DNA of 64,000 bases from Armillaria gallica (Eukaryota > Basidiomycota > Agaricomycetes > Agaricales > Physalacriaceae), in assembly GCA_037576215.1 (NCBI GenBank), contig JBANDB010000003.1, positions 4,340,001 to 4,404,000 on the forward strand, in the 5' to 3' direction. Shown piece by piece: positions 22,825 through 34,566 of this stretch; positions within the stretch are counted from its first letter, which is position 1, and every line of letters starts with the position of its first letter. The notes under the pieces are model-generated. The model did no database searches. It had not been told where the DNA came from and worked only from the letters and a program-made list of their open reading frames with translations. A program made the translations under genes and the position numbers.

Positions 22825-23203
22825 TATCGTGAGGGGTTGAGTGTAAACTGCACCTGTGGAACTTCCTTTAAGTACATCACCGAAATTTCTTTATCTATGT
22901 CCAGCATGCTTTGGCAGCTCCAGAAGCACATCTGGAAACGGCCCGACAGGACCATTTTCGTTCCGGTCATTACAGAATCTGTCGCAGTAACAATCGTGTG
23001 CTGGTCGGGTGGCTACCGGCCTGAGGCCTTTAGTCCTGACATCTAGAGACGCACGTTCGGCTAAGGCAAACGGAATCATGTTGATCCGGTATAACTATTC
23101 TACAGATATAAGCACAGAGTTGGTATCTGAAAATAATATCAATACCGAGGAACTTGTACATCTAATAATATACTTCTCTTGACGACGGCAGACTAAATGC
23201 GCT
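22825..23203. other. Intergenic, dehydrogenase promoter side
   Basis: 379 bases between the methionyl-tRNA synthetase stop and the dehydrogenase start, both on the minus strand. Frames here (22891-23079 minus, 22714-23046 plus) lack family features. AT-rich around 23090-23180. No defined factor site was recognised. Confidence 0.45.
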
Positions 23204-25932
23204 TCAAGGATGTCGCAATTTTGCCAGGTCACCCTTCAACTTCTTCAACACATCTACTTCGGCCTTAATCTCCGCGTCTAGCTCCTTCGTCTTTGGGGTT
23301 TTACTCTTTAAATTACGAACGACGTCTCCCTGCTCTGCTATCTTTGCCTCTAGGGCCAACATTTCCGGTGTCGTTGGTATGTCCGCAGTGGGTACCGGCG
23401 GGACCTTACTTTTCCCTTTTTTACCCACGGGCTTTGACGCCTCAGCTTCTGTGGCGCTCTCCAGCCCCCCAAATCGTGCACGGAATTTTTCAGCCATACT
23501 CTCGTCAATCTTTTTGAATAGATGCTCGGGTTTGCCGATGGTATGACCAGCGAGAATATCGGTTGAAAGCGCGTCTGGAACGGATCTCGCCGGGGCGTTG
23601 AGCTGTTCGAGAATGGCGGCAGCCGTTGCAGGCATATAAGGATACACCAAAGTGGATAGGACGTAGATAAGGTTAACGGCGCGGGAAAGGACTTTTGCGC
23701 AACGGGTAGGATCTGATGACATCAAAGCCTTACCAAGGCCTGAGGATTGCAAGTAACTGTTGCCACGGTTGGAGATGAGCATGATGGTTTGGAGACCAAG
23801 CCGAAGTTTTACGGATTCCATGGCGTCGATATAATCCTTGAGCAATCCATTGACGTCCGAGATGAACTCGGCATCGTGTTCATCGTTGACCGAAAGTGGG
23901 CCTGGCTCGTCTCCGCTTTCGGGAATGACGCTGTTGTACTGTGATGACACGAATTTGAGAACTCGGTTGACAAAGTTACCGAAGCTAAGTTTAGGGTCAG
24001 GGTACACTGTCACAGTATGAGAGAGGCACGGACTTGTTCAGTAAAACATTGTTGTTTGCAGCGATCTGTGATAAACATATGAGATCCAACCGTAAATGCG
24101 AAGACCAGAAGGACCTACACAGTCCGACCACGAGAACATAGAATCGGCCGTCTCAGGTCTTGTCGATAAAAGATAATACCTCCACACCGAGGATGGTATA
24201 CCGGTTTCCTTTGCAGCTGGTCCGAAGACGCCGCGATTACGGCTTTTTGAGAACTTTCCGCCTTCATAGTTCAAGTACTCTTGAGCACAAGTCAGCCTAC
24301 CTCGTGCGCGGCTGGTACAGAAAGAACAATTTACCAGTAGTTGATAAGTGGTGTAGGGTTGTCCAATTCCTTCCATCACCAAGCTGAACTGAAGGGAAGT
24401 AGACTGTGTGGAAGTACACATTGTCTTTGCCCATGAATTGATACAAACGGACATTCTCGGGGTTAAACCACCATTTTTCCCACTCTGGTGTGTAGTTGGC
24501 GCTAATACTCGGGTATCCTATTGGGGCATCGAACTAGAAACGTGTTAAAATGGGCATTTTGCTTAAGAATAGCGTCCCTACCCATACGTCTATCGCAGGG
24601 TAAGGGAAAAAGGTGATTAACGGCCGACATGAAAGACTCAGATGAACTTACATAGAACTTTCCCCTCCATAGATTTATCATCCGCCGAGTCAATTGGAAC
24701 AGGTACTCCCCATTTCAGATCTCGTGTGACGGGTGTAGGAAGTAGTCCAGCTTTCACCCGAGCGTCAACAAGCTCGCCATCTCCATTGATAACTGAGTTG
24801 GAGGACCATTTCCCTGCTTTCCAAGACTTCTTGATCCACTCCTCTGTTCGAGGCTGTATCTGGTCTAATTTGAGGTAATTGTGAGTCGAGATTCGTGTCG
24901 TTACATGATGATTTTTGTTGACCAAGCATCGAGGCTTAATTAATTCAATCGCATCCAGTGTCCGGCTGCAAAGATCGCACTGATCACCACGAGCATCCTG
25001 GATTTAAGCGTGAGCATAGATGAAGCGATAAAAGATTCACTCCAGACCTCATAGCCACAATGTGGGCAGATGCCTTCTACAAAACGATCGGCCAAAAACC
25101 TGAAAGATGAGCGAACCATGTTTTTTAAAGAGGATTGCGACTCACTTGGGGCAACCTTCACAATAAATTTGTTCTTTGTCTTGTTTCTCCAAGAAACCAT
25201 TGGCTCTCAAATTCCGGTATATCCCTTGACATATTCTGCGAAATCGGTTAGATTGCATAGAAAAAGCTGAGCGTTCGCATACTCTGTATGCCACGGCGTC
25301 GAAGTGCGCCCGAAATAGTCGAATCTAAATCGGAAGTTGGTACTTGAATTCAACAAAAGAACAGAATGCTCACCCGATGTCAAACCACTCATACGTTTCT
25401 TTGTGGAGAAGATAGTATTTGTCACATAACTCTCGCGGGGTGATATTCTCCTTCAACGCTTGAGTTTCCGTAGCAGTTCCGTATTCGTCAGTCCCACAGA
25501 TATACAGTGTTGTTCTATTTCTGGTGCCTGCCCGGACATGAAGAAGGCCAAATAATACGAAAAACCGGCGAAAACGTACGGTTATAACTGGTGCGAGAAG
25601 TTAGCCCGTAGGAGAATGAATAGATCGCGAACTCACCGACTGAAAACATCGGCACTGAGAGTACTCCCAATAATGTTCCCTACAAAGTAATTAACTGCTG
25701 TTCACGAGATCGTGTCCGGGGCCTCTCACCCAAATGAGGAACGTTGTTGCAGTATGGCAGCGCAGAGGTGATCAGAACGTTTTTCTCCCCTTCTTTTGGC
25801 AGCCTGTATAGGCCGCATTGTTAGCTTCATAGTCGACCATTGACATCCAGAAGCACCGTACGTCGCAGGGTGTCCTGGAGGAGGGATGACCTGTAGTAGA
25901 CCATCTGCAGATCTGATTTTTTGGACCGACAT
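23204..25932 (-). CDS. mes1: Methionyl-tRNA synthetase, cytosolic, with C-terminal WHEP-like domain
   Basis: Fourteen exons: 25932-25862, 25803-25730, 25679-25637, 25587-25580, 25527-25374, 25324-25283, 25235-25146, 25099-25048, 24997-24652, 24589-24582, 24533-24335, 24279-24119, 24065-24034, 23984-23204; 686 residues. The enzyme charges tRNA-Met for translation. Class I signatures are VPHLGN (the HIGH site) and [11 protein letters not shown] (the KMSKS site). Zinc-knuckle Cys lie in CEGCPKF, CPHCGYE and [25 protein letters not shown] and [12 protein letters not shown] line the active site. The C-terminus [19 protein letters not shown] then [14 protein letters not shown] is WHEP-like and may bind tRNA or partner proteins. 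Two exons are only 8 nt (25587-25580 and 24589-24582); both are needed for conserved residues. It starts 218 bases from the divergent OPT gene. Confidence 0.95.
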
Positions 25933-26150
25933 GGTATGCAGCGCTGCGAGGACGTCGAGGTAGATGGAAAAGGCGATACAGCAAATCGATGAAATGACTC
26001 GGGACCAAAGCCGCAGGCAATCACATAACGCGGTTTTCCACGTGGCCCACACGCGACACTCGTCCTTCGGATGACGCGATTGCTGACTGACTGCACGGTG
26101 GAAGCGATAAGACTTCCTTTCCCCCCTCGGTCCACGCAAGCTTCAGCGCC
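25933..26150. promoter_or_regulatory. Bidirectional promoter region, methionyl-tRNA synthetase / OPT transporter
   Basis: The 218 bases separate the two divergent start codons. A pyrimidine-rich run (TTCCTTTCCCCCC) lies at about 26114-26126, shortly before the OPT start. Frames on the minus strand across this region are incidental. Confidence 0.5.
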
Positions 26151-28694
26151 ATGAACGTCTCCCGCTGGCTTCAGTGGGTATCTACCACTGAATACCACGA
26201 ATATTCTGCTTAAGTTTGCTCTAGGAAGCACTGGGAACCGCTTACAAATCCACAATCATCGGCCTCGAGAGAATTTACGCCTATTGCTGTTATTTTGGGT
26301 CTTCTGATAGGATGTTTGCTGTGTTTCACCAATCTATACTTTGGACTACAGACCGGCTTCATCAGCATGTCCGTCAGCAATGTATTGGCTCAAAGCAATC
26401 ACTGAAAATAGAAACTTTAGGATGTCTCTGCAATCCGCCTTGATTGGCTTCCTCATATCAAGAATGCTGCCCAACCCTCTTAGCGCCCAAGAAATAATTG
26501 TTGTGCAAACTACTGCTGTAGCAACAGGAACGATGCCTTTGGCTGTAGGTGATTTCGAGAAGCTATTGGCGATGTTGAGACTTACCGTACATATAGGCAG
26601 GTTTCGTTGGTATCCTTCCTGCTTTGGGACTTTTAGATGAGGAACGGGATGGATCTCCACCCATTCATCTTACCTGGATAGCCGCCGCAGGCTGGTCTTT
26701 CGCTGTTGCATTTTTCGGGTACGACCGTCATGAACTCCTTCAACCGTGACTGAAGCACGTTTCTAGAGTGTTCATGTCTCCTCCAATCCGAAAACAAGTG
26801 GTATGATACTATCGTTCTAGAAATATAAGATACTAATTCACCTTCCTAGATTATTGAGGAGCAGTTAGCGTTTCCGTCGGGCACCGCTACGGCCCATCTC
26901 ATATCTGTGCTACATAAGTTGCCACCGCCGGAAACTGGCTTGCGTCGACGACCTGGCTATGAGCGTATCGACGATGAAGAAGTACCCGAACCTTCTAGTG
27001 CAGTCATAGACCAGGAGGAAGTTGCACTAGTTGTGCATGAGCAAGAAGTCGTTCAAAACACTGGCTGGCAAACACTGTTGTGGAGTTTCGCTTCGTCGGG
27101 GATTATGACAGTACGGTAAATTCTGATCATTGCCTTCACCCCCCACTCACGTCCTACTCAGCTCTCTGCGTACTTCTTCCCAGTTATTTTCTCCATTCCG
27201 CTATTTGGAAACCATCTCGCCAAAGAATGGTTATGGACCTTTACTCCTAGTCTGTCTTATGTTGGTCAAGGTTAGTGAATTTCTGATGCTGTTTTGGACT
27301 TTGACCAATAGCGATAGGGATTATCATGGGTTATCCCATTACCTTGTCAATGAATCTAGTATGGACTTCTAACGCTTTCAATATGTCAGGACTAATTGAT
27401 TATAATTGCAGGGCATGTTCGTTGGTTGGGGGATTCTATCGCCTCTTTCGAAGCATTTAGGTTGGGCTCCTGGACCAGTCGGTAGTATGACGGACGGTGC
27501 TCGGGGATGGATTCTATGGACATCCTTGGCGATAATGTGCGCTGACAGTCTTGTCTCTTTACTTCCGGTGGTTTTTGGTTATGTCAAGGAGGTGATTGGG
27601 ACAAATCTCGGAGGTAGCTCGTATTCAGATTTCAAAGAAGACAATGAATGCGAGACAGCCGATAGGCTCGTGCCGCAGAGTTGGGTTCTAATAGGGTGGA
27701 GTATTAGCGTCATTCTCGGGACGTTCTTGGTCTGGATTGTATTTGGTCATGAAGGAATCAAACCATGGGCTACCTTCTTGGGTTTCGTTCTCGGAGGGAT
27801 GCTCAGTATTCTTGCGTATGTAAACTTGCTTCTAATTGAGCACTTTGCTAATCAGGCCTTACAGAGTGCGCGCCCTCGGAGAAACGGATATTAACCCTGT
27901 TTCCGGTCTAGGCAAAATTTCGCAGCTGTTTTTTGCTTGGATACAGCCTGGAAACATCGTAGCGAATATCATAGCTGGGGGAGTAGCAGAGGCCGGAGCG
28001 CAACAGTGAGCACCTTGTTCTGTTGTTTAAATATGCAACTAATAAGCGTTGAGGGCTGGCGACCTCATGCAAGACTTGAAGACAGGGCATCTGTGCCACG
28101 CCTCTCCAAGAGCCCAATTCTACGGCCAATTAATTGGATCAGCATTTTCTATCTTGGTCACAACAACTGCCTATACCCTATATAATCGAGCATATGATAT
28201 CCCAGGACCCTCGTTTCCTGCGCCTACGGCATATGTTTGGTTAAGCCTGGCGCGACTTTTGCGTAAGCAGCATATCTGAATAGGTTTTCTAGGTCTGATT
28301 TCTCATAGGTGATGGCAAACTTCCGGAGCAAAGTGGCGTATTCATGTTCGCTTTCGCCATCGTATTTGGGGCTGTGGCAGCTTTTAAAACGTATGCTTCT
28401 CGGAGGTATCTTTGGTACGCCAAGTGGATACCATCCGGCGTGGCCTTTGCTATAGGTTTCTTGAACACGCCGTCTTTTTCGATAGCACGTCTGATTGGTG
28501 GTGTCCTCGACCATGTTTATCGCACTCGATTCGCTAAAGACAAATCAGATATTCGCCTTATTGTTATTGCGAGTGGTTTTGTACTAGGCGAAGGTGTCAC
28601 GAGTATTGTATCGTTGGTACTTCGGACATTTGGTGTCGGTGTTGCCTCATGCTGGGGGTGCGGTCATGGCCTGTGTGGAGGCTGTCCTGCATGA
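26151..28694 (+). CDS. OPT family oligopeptide/metal-chelate transporter
   Basis: Exons 26151-26173, 26225-26368, 26421-26544, 26597-26718, 26767-26800, 26850-27110, 27162-27270, 27318-27358, 27412-27815, 27865-28005, 28054-28262 and 28309-28694 give 665 residues, usual for OPT proteins. They import small peptides or metal chelates with protons. Marks of the family are CFTNLYFGLQTGFISM, QTTAVATGTMPL, EEQLAFPSGTATAHLISVL, YVGQGIIMGYPITLSMNLGM, WGILSPLSKHLGWAPGP, RALGETDINPVSGLGKISQ, GAQQAGDLMQDLKTGHL and FGIIP-like terminal helices. Around 14-16 helices are expected. The protein ends with an unusual Cys-rich stretch, ASCWGCGHGLCGGCPA. The acceptor at 27317 is chosen over one at 27308 because it restores GQGIIMG. 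Confidence 0.92.
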
Positions 28695-28835
28695 TGTATT
28701 CTTCATTTCTGTGTAGGCTTGTGTAATTTACAGGTACTAGAGCTGGCGCCTAGTTTGATTGGAACACGTCGATGCCACGACACCCATATTGGAAAGGCTA
28801 TAAGCGCGCGTGGCGTTTCCTAAATTCATGCCCTC

Positions 28836-29904
28836 ATGTCTCGACAACAATTAGCGCAAATCCCCGCTTTGACATTCTACAAAGATGAATGGACGAAGTC
28901 GCGTCGTACTGCCCCGATATCACAGCTTACGTGTGTGGGGAAACCGTGTAAATGGTACACCCCTGACGTCGTGCGCTGCACCAATCTAGGAGGCACCGGT
29001 ACAGATGTCGACTGGAAGGTATCTTTTTTGAGACCACTATTAGACATACGAATGGCTGACGACAACCCCGCAAAAGTGTGAGGCCGACTTGCCGGAAGCC
29101 CTGCGGTTCGGTAGAGTGGAAGTAAGTTCAGCCATCTTAGTCTTCTCTTTTGACCATAAGCGACGGCGTTCTCAGGTTTCTTGTGAAGGATGGACAGCGC
29201 CCGGAGATCCGTTTGTTCTGAAAGGTACGTGAGAGAAAGTTCTGTAATATCTGTCTGCCATCTATAGCGATTTCTAGGCTCCTGTGGATTGGAATATCGC
29301 CTTGTTCACGTTCCTGATTCTCTGAGAAATGCAGAGTCGCGGAGCAGTGCAAAAGATTGGTTTCGTTGTGCGTATCAAGATCTGCTTCACCGTCGGTATC
29401 ATCTAAATAATGATGTTTTTAGCTCGCGACGTTTCCGAGATTGTGTTCAGCGTTGTCTGGATTGTTGTACTTGCCCTGATTGCATACAGCTTTCTGAAAT
29501 CGTGTTTTGGTCAAGGGACCACCACCAATCGCCGACCACAAAATTCGGGTGACAGGCGGGGGCCCTCTGGATGGTTTCCGGGGAGCTATGGACCTGGCGA
29601 CGATTATGCCCCTCCTCCGCCCTACACGAAGACGACTACAGATCAAGGTTGGAGGCCGGGATTCTGGACTGGAGCGGCTCTAGGTGGCTTGGGTGCTCAT
29701 CTCTTCAATAATCGCCGTCCAAGAAACGATGCCGTCCCTCCACCCCCTCCAACAAGACGGTTATGGGACTGGGAAAATAGTCGGGGATCTGGCGTTTTCG
29801 GGAGAAGGCGAACAAGTTACGAACCCGACGATCGCGGTGAGGGTCCGTCGAACCTTGGAATGATGAGAACTAGTACGGGACTTGGCGGTTCCAATGTCAG
29901 ATGA
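28836..29904 (+). CDS. saraf: SARAF homologue (store-operated calcium entry-associated regulatory factor)
   Basis: Exons 28836-29018, 29077-29121, 29176-29224, 29278-29367 and 29423-29904 give 282 residues. In animals SARAF is an ER membrane protein that limits store-operated calcium entry. The lumenal domain is well conserved: IPALTFYKDEWTKSRRTAP, TCVGKPCKWYTPDVVRC, NLGGTGTDVDWKCEADLPE, RFGRVEVSCEGW and LKGSCGLEYRLV. One helix follows (IVFSVVWIVVLALIAYSFL), then a Gly/Pro/Arg-rich cytosolic tail with DDYAPPPPY. Unusually, no signal peptide is seen before IPALTF: a stop codon lies just upstream of the chosen ATG, and no hydrophobic upstream exon was found. A signal-bearing exon spliced to 28855 remains possible. 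What it regulates in a fungus is unknown. Confidence 0.88.
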
Positions 29905-30506
29905 AAGAGGGTGAGTATGATGCCCGACAGTCTAATACAAGCCCTGATCCTCTTTCCAAGACCGAAGAGTACCTCCGTCTCAGCGACGGATATGTAACAC
30001 TAGAATAACATGTATTTTCACATTTTTCACAAGTGCCGCCGAACTTGGGACGATATCACCATCAGTGGAAGTGTACACCGAAATCTACCCGACAGCTCGG
30101 CGTCATGTTACCATGACGAAGAAAGGCGGAGACCGGGGGGTAATCCTCGGTGGTAACACGAGCTCCTAACAGTTTATTATTTCAGAATCATATAACTGGC
30201 GCCGCCCTGTAATCCCAAAGAGAATATTCCGAAGTCCAGTCGCGCGTCGCGTAAGATTGACCAATATCATCATCATCCTGGCTTCAGATACAATTTTCCG
30301 CCGGATCGACGATTGTCAGTAGCGTATCCGAACCCTCCGAACCCACTGTTTCTGCACAGTGTTGCCCATATGGTCCTTCATGTGACAACCGACCAGGAAA
30401 CATTTCGGTATTTTGACGGATAGTCGCTTCCTCTCTGATTTCATCTAGTCGAGGATGCTATTTAATCGCTAGGGAACGGTTGCTCTATCCAAGCCCACTC
30501 CTCACC
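29905..30506. other. Intergenic upstream of GH5 endoglucanase
   Basis: 602 bases between two plus-strand genes. It should contain the SARAF 3' end and the GH5 promoter. A G-run (CCGGGGGGT, near 30135-30143) could be part of a carbon-repressor type GC-rich site, but this is weak. No coding signal was found. Confidence 0.45.
30459..30465 (+). promoter_or_regulatory. TATA-like box of GH5 gene
   Basis: TATTTAA lies 42 bases before the GH5 start codon. Position and composition suit a TATA element, but no transcription start is known. Confidence 0.35.
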
Positions 30507-32261
30507 ATGAAGTGCTTGTCTGCTTTCGTTTCCCTCGCCGTTTTCTTTTCTTCTGTCAATGCCGCTACCCTGTCTTCCCGTGCATCCGATGCTTCAGTCA
30601 CCTCTTCCGCTGGAACATGTAGCGGAAACTTGACCAAATTCGACTTCTTTGGTGTCAATGAATCTGGGGCTGAATTCGGCTCTGGTGTCATACCTGGAGC
30701 TTTGGGGAAAGACTACATTTTCCCAGACACGAGGTACGCAAAGCCCTTCTTTTGCGCTTAATGTTGTCTTGCTGACTGCAGCTTCACAGTTCAATCGATG
30801 TCGGTCTTCTGTAGATCTCGTAGTCAACTATACTGACTTTGCATCAGTTCTTCGTGGGCAAAGGTTTCAACTTCTTCCGCCTTCCTTTCCTGTTGGAGCG
30901 GCTTGCTCCCCCTGCAACCGGAATAACAGGCGCGTTTAACGCTACTTACCTCAACCTGATCAAATCAGTTCGCCACCCTTTCTTGTTATCGCATTGATGA
31001 CGCTTACCTCTCGACATCCTACAGACCGTCAGTTATGTCACGGGAAAAGGCGCATATATCGCCCTAGACCCCCACAACTATTTAATTTACAATGGAGCTA
31101 CATTGACCAGCACTTCGACGTGAGTTGACTAGTTCCTGCTCCAGTGTTCATACTAACTTTGATTTATTCTAGCTTCCAGACATGTAAGTCTATCTTTATT
31201 TCTAGTTGAGCTACGCGTAACGACTATATTTCAGTCTGGACTAACCTGGCAAAAGAATTCGTGAGTATCATACAATCACACACACACACAGAGCGCATAC
31301 CTACTTACCGCCTGAAAGGTTAACAACAATCACGTTATCTTTGGTTAGTGTATATCACTGCTTCATCTTCAGAACAACTCACGTAACATGATTTTGTAGA
31401 TGTCATGAATGAGCCTCATGATGTTGACGCCTCCATCGTATTCAACATGGTATGCGACAGAAATGTCAGCGTGGTTCGAAACTCAAAAGCCATAATCTTG
31501 ATTCTAGAACCAAGCCGCTATCAATGGTATCAGGTCTACTGGCGCCAAGCAACTCATTCTTGTTGAAGGAACATGTAGGTGGCTATATTCAATCTCGTGG
31601 CGCTGCTGACAACTTCGGTGTAGCTTGGACTGGAGCTTGGAGTGAGCCGATCCTATTCACCTTTGGTAATCTTTAAACTAAATTGGCATTCAGCATGGAC
31701 GACCTCTGGCAACTCGAACTATTTCGGCAACATTAAAGATTCCGCCAACAACACTGCTATTGGTTAGTAAACCTTGTGTTATTTTAGTCCATCTTCTTTT
31801 CTGAAAACGTCATTTCTCACCAGAGATGCATCAATACCTCGATTCCGATGGCTCGGGTACTTCGGCAACCTGTGTTTCTTCCACCATCGGCGCGCAGCGC
31901 CTGGCAGACGCAACTGCTTGGCTAAAATCGACGGGCCTCAAGGGCTTCTTGGGTGAAATCGGAGCTGGATCTAACACTGCTTGGTTTGTTTCTATCTCTC
32001 ACTCTCAAAGAACTAAGTGCTTACAATCTACTTAGCATGCAAGCCGTCTTCGGTGCCCTTTGCTCTATGCAACAGTCTGGCGTTTGGATTGGTGCTTCCT
32101 GGTGGGCTGCGGGTCCATGGTGGGGAGACGTGAGTACTTCCCACAAATTTATTTGGCGCGTACTGACTACCTCTCTTTAATAGTACTTCCAATCTATTGA
32201 ACCATCAAGTGGTCCCGCCGTCGCTTCCATCCTTCCGCAGTCTCTGGAGCCATTCTTGTGA
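30507..32261 (+). CDS. Secreted GH5 endo-beta-1,4-glucanase (cellulase), subfamily 5-like
   Basis: Fourteen exons: 30507-30733, 30790-30799, 30848-30967, 31025-31119, 31173-31183, 31235-31260, 31319-31343, 31400-31449, 31508-31574, 31624-31641, 31694-31762, 31824-31983, 32036-32129, 32184-32261; 349 residues. It should cut internal beta-1,4 bonds in cellulose outside the cell. A signal peptide is clear ([19 protein letters not shown]). Catalytic domain features are [58 protein letters not shown] (acid/base Glu), [24 protein letters not shown] and GFLGEIGAG (nucleophile Glu). No cellulose-binding module is present. Exons of 10, 11 and 18 nt are required for conserved residues. Confidence 0.95.
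31277..31290. repeat. (CA)7 microsatellite in a GH5 intron
   Basis: Seven CA units lie inside intron 31261-31318. Being intronic, length changes would affect only intron size. Confidence 0.8.
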
Positions 32262-32402
32262 AAGGTTTTACATCTGGCTTAACGTAGTGTACATTAGTAG
32301 CTACAAGGAACGTTCAAATTACAGTTCTGAGATCCCATCACGAAACCGAAGGGTGCGAAGTGCTGCTCTGCTTTCAGAGAACGAAAGTGCCGGGATACCC
32401 GA

Positions 32403-34566
32403 CTACGACAAAGCACGGTGATCATCATTGCTATTCGACGGTCCGGGTTCGTCATCGGACGAGAGCAACGTATACGGACCTGTTGAGCGGCCCGTGGTTC
32501 GGACCAAACTTAACAAGAATACTACTGTTGCGAGAATTGTGGCTGCGAGGCCAAAGATCGCTTTAGGAAAGTACGCCACAGTTGCTCCATATGTGACGGC
32601 ATAGATAGTGGGCTTATGAATGATGAGAGAAGATTAAATTTGGCATGGGTGTGAACTGTACGTACCGATATTGTGTGGGCAATAGCAGACAAAACTGCCA
32701 TAGCACCAAACAAAGCTCCTGCTTCGGAACTATGTCCATTGGCATGCAGACATACGGCCCCGAGTGAATGAGCGGCCGGATTGCCGCCGGATGTGAACGA
32801 GTTCAAACACGACAGTGCTGTGAACAATGGAGCCGATGCTGGCGTTATCGCCACCAAAGCATCTGCCAATCCGTCAATCGCAAACGAACATTGAGCCAAA
32901 CGCTTGTCGAAATTCATCTCAGAATAGATGGAGAATCCTTCTGACCCGGCTTTAGGCTTGAAATAGGCAACAATCACTAACGTTAGCTTCATGTGAGCGA
33001 GTGGTTTGCGGCCTACGACATGGCGCCTACCAGGTATTATTACGAGAAGATTAATAGCCCTCGATATCCACAGAAGTGACATGTAGAAGCCTAACTGGTA
33101 AAGAAGTCAGCAACCGCACTTTGCGGTCAGAAGGGTACCTTACTTCAGAGCTTGACCAAGAATAAATATGTTTGGCGTAAAGATATTTGATTTGATATAT
33201 ACCCTAGAAAATATTGATGAGAGAGTCAGTTGGAATGTATTCTTAAAGATTCACTCACGATTGAAATCAAGTATAGGAATAGACCGAGTCCAACGAAAGT
33301 TAGATTGTAGTCTCTGGAAGCTCGCCCCACATGGGTTCGAGGAGCGAACATGGATATCGGCGAGAGAAGGGCTTTGATGAATTTTGTCAAGTATGATTTT
33401 ATCGACGCTAATGACAGTCTCTTCAAGCGTAACTGCGATAGGGTGGGTATATGCGTATCATCTATTGTCTGGTTCTTCTGAAGAGATTCCGGACAAAGGA
33501 ATACGAGGTAGCATTGAAGTGCCGCAAGGAGGAGGACGCTGACATAGAACAGGTCATAAGTGTTGTTCGTGAAAAGTGACGTTATAATACCGCCGAACTG
33601 TAAAGATTAGCAAGTCTAACACAAGAAGCTGATTGAGCAGAAGTTCTTCTTACCGACGGCCCGGCAGCTAGTCCGATGAAAACTAGTCCCTGAATAGTAC
33701 TGAAGATCTTGGAGCTGAAGATAACGGCGTTAGATCAAAGATACAACAGGACCAGAATCTGAAGTACCGAGAGCCATGCTGAGTGCAATCTGAGATGTAC
33801 CTTGAGAAACGGTTTAGTTTTAGCTTGTGGAAAGCTGGGAAGAAAGGCTACGCATGATAAATGCCGTTAAAGGCTGAGAGACCTCCCACCAAACCATCAG
33901 CAATAAATCCCAGCATCAAAAACTGTTCGGCATAATCGTAAAATATAGTATTGGGCGTGGTGACGAGAAGGAAAACCAATTCCCTGTAAGGACACGTCTG
34001 AATACACAAATTGAGAAGGTGCGATGGAAATTTACAAGCTCATTGCGCCGATAAGGTTGGCAAACAAAATTGGCTTCCGTCCAACTGAATCACCGAGCCG
34101 ACTCCAAGGACCAGTGGTCGTAGCGCTGAGGACGCTCATGACTGTAGTTATCGCTGCGAGAGTCGATCAGTTTGAAATGAATATCTATGAGGATAAGCAT
34201 ACAGGCTTGTATCGCCGCCGCACGGGACTGAGCTGCTGGTGACGACGAGCAATCTACAGAGGTTTCCAGGGCGCCTGAGCTGGGGTCAATGGCGCGACAG
34301 GCAATGTCGGTGTAAACTTGAATCCTTGGAGCCATAGTAAGACCCCGCTACGAGAAATGGTGATAAGAGCACATATGCGCCGAGAATCAACACGACTCAC
34401 TGCTGTTGATGCGAGCATGACGACTGGTATCAGCCTGAAGGGCGATCAACATTGAACAGCATGAGAACAGCATGCCCACTGACCAGTAAGGATTTGCTTT
34501 CCATTGCCTTTGTCGGGGCCGCGAAATAAGTGGGATGTCCTCGAGAGTAGCCTCAGAAGAGTGCAT
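32403..34566 (-). CDS. Major facilitator superfamily (MFS) transporter
   Basis: Twelve exons: 34566-34484, 34434-34401, 34347-34203, 34153-34036, 33983-33852, 33800-33768, 33714-33654, 33597-33259, 33203-33144, 33094-33031, 32976-32666, 32612-32403; 529 residues. Features are ASTARGLTMAPRIQVYTDIAC (helix 1), GPWSRLGDSVGRKPILFAN (the loop 2-3 signature), GFIADGLVGGLSAFNGIYHAY, QGLVFIGLAAGPSFGGII, FLCPESL and GIYQIKYLYAKHIYSWSS. The order of motifs and the T.APR..V(Y/F)T..AC segment show it is a paralogue of the carrier at 13202-15643, without its long loops. Substrate unknown. It is convergent with the GH5 cellulase and divergent from a Zn2Cys6 regulator, so a role in uptake of nutrients is an inference from context. 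Confidence 0.88.

Noticed and set aside
25827..26255. 142-codon minus-strand frame over the MetRS start and divergent promoter
   Set aside because: It overlaps the true first exon of methionyl-tRNA synthetase in another frame and shows no conserved features.
27271..27308. 38-nt intron ending at the first AG in the OPT gene
   Set aside because: Using the AG at 27317 gives YVGQGIIMGYP as in the family; the earlier site inserts AIG and makes a very short intron.
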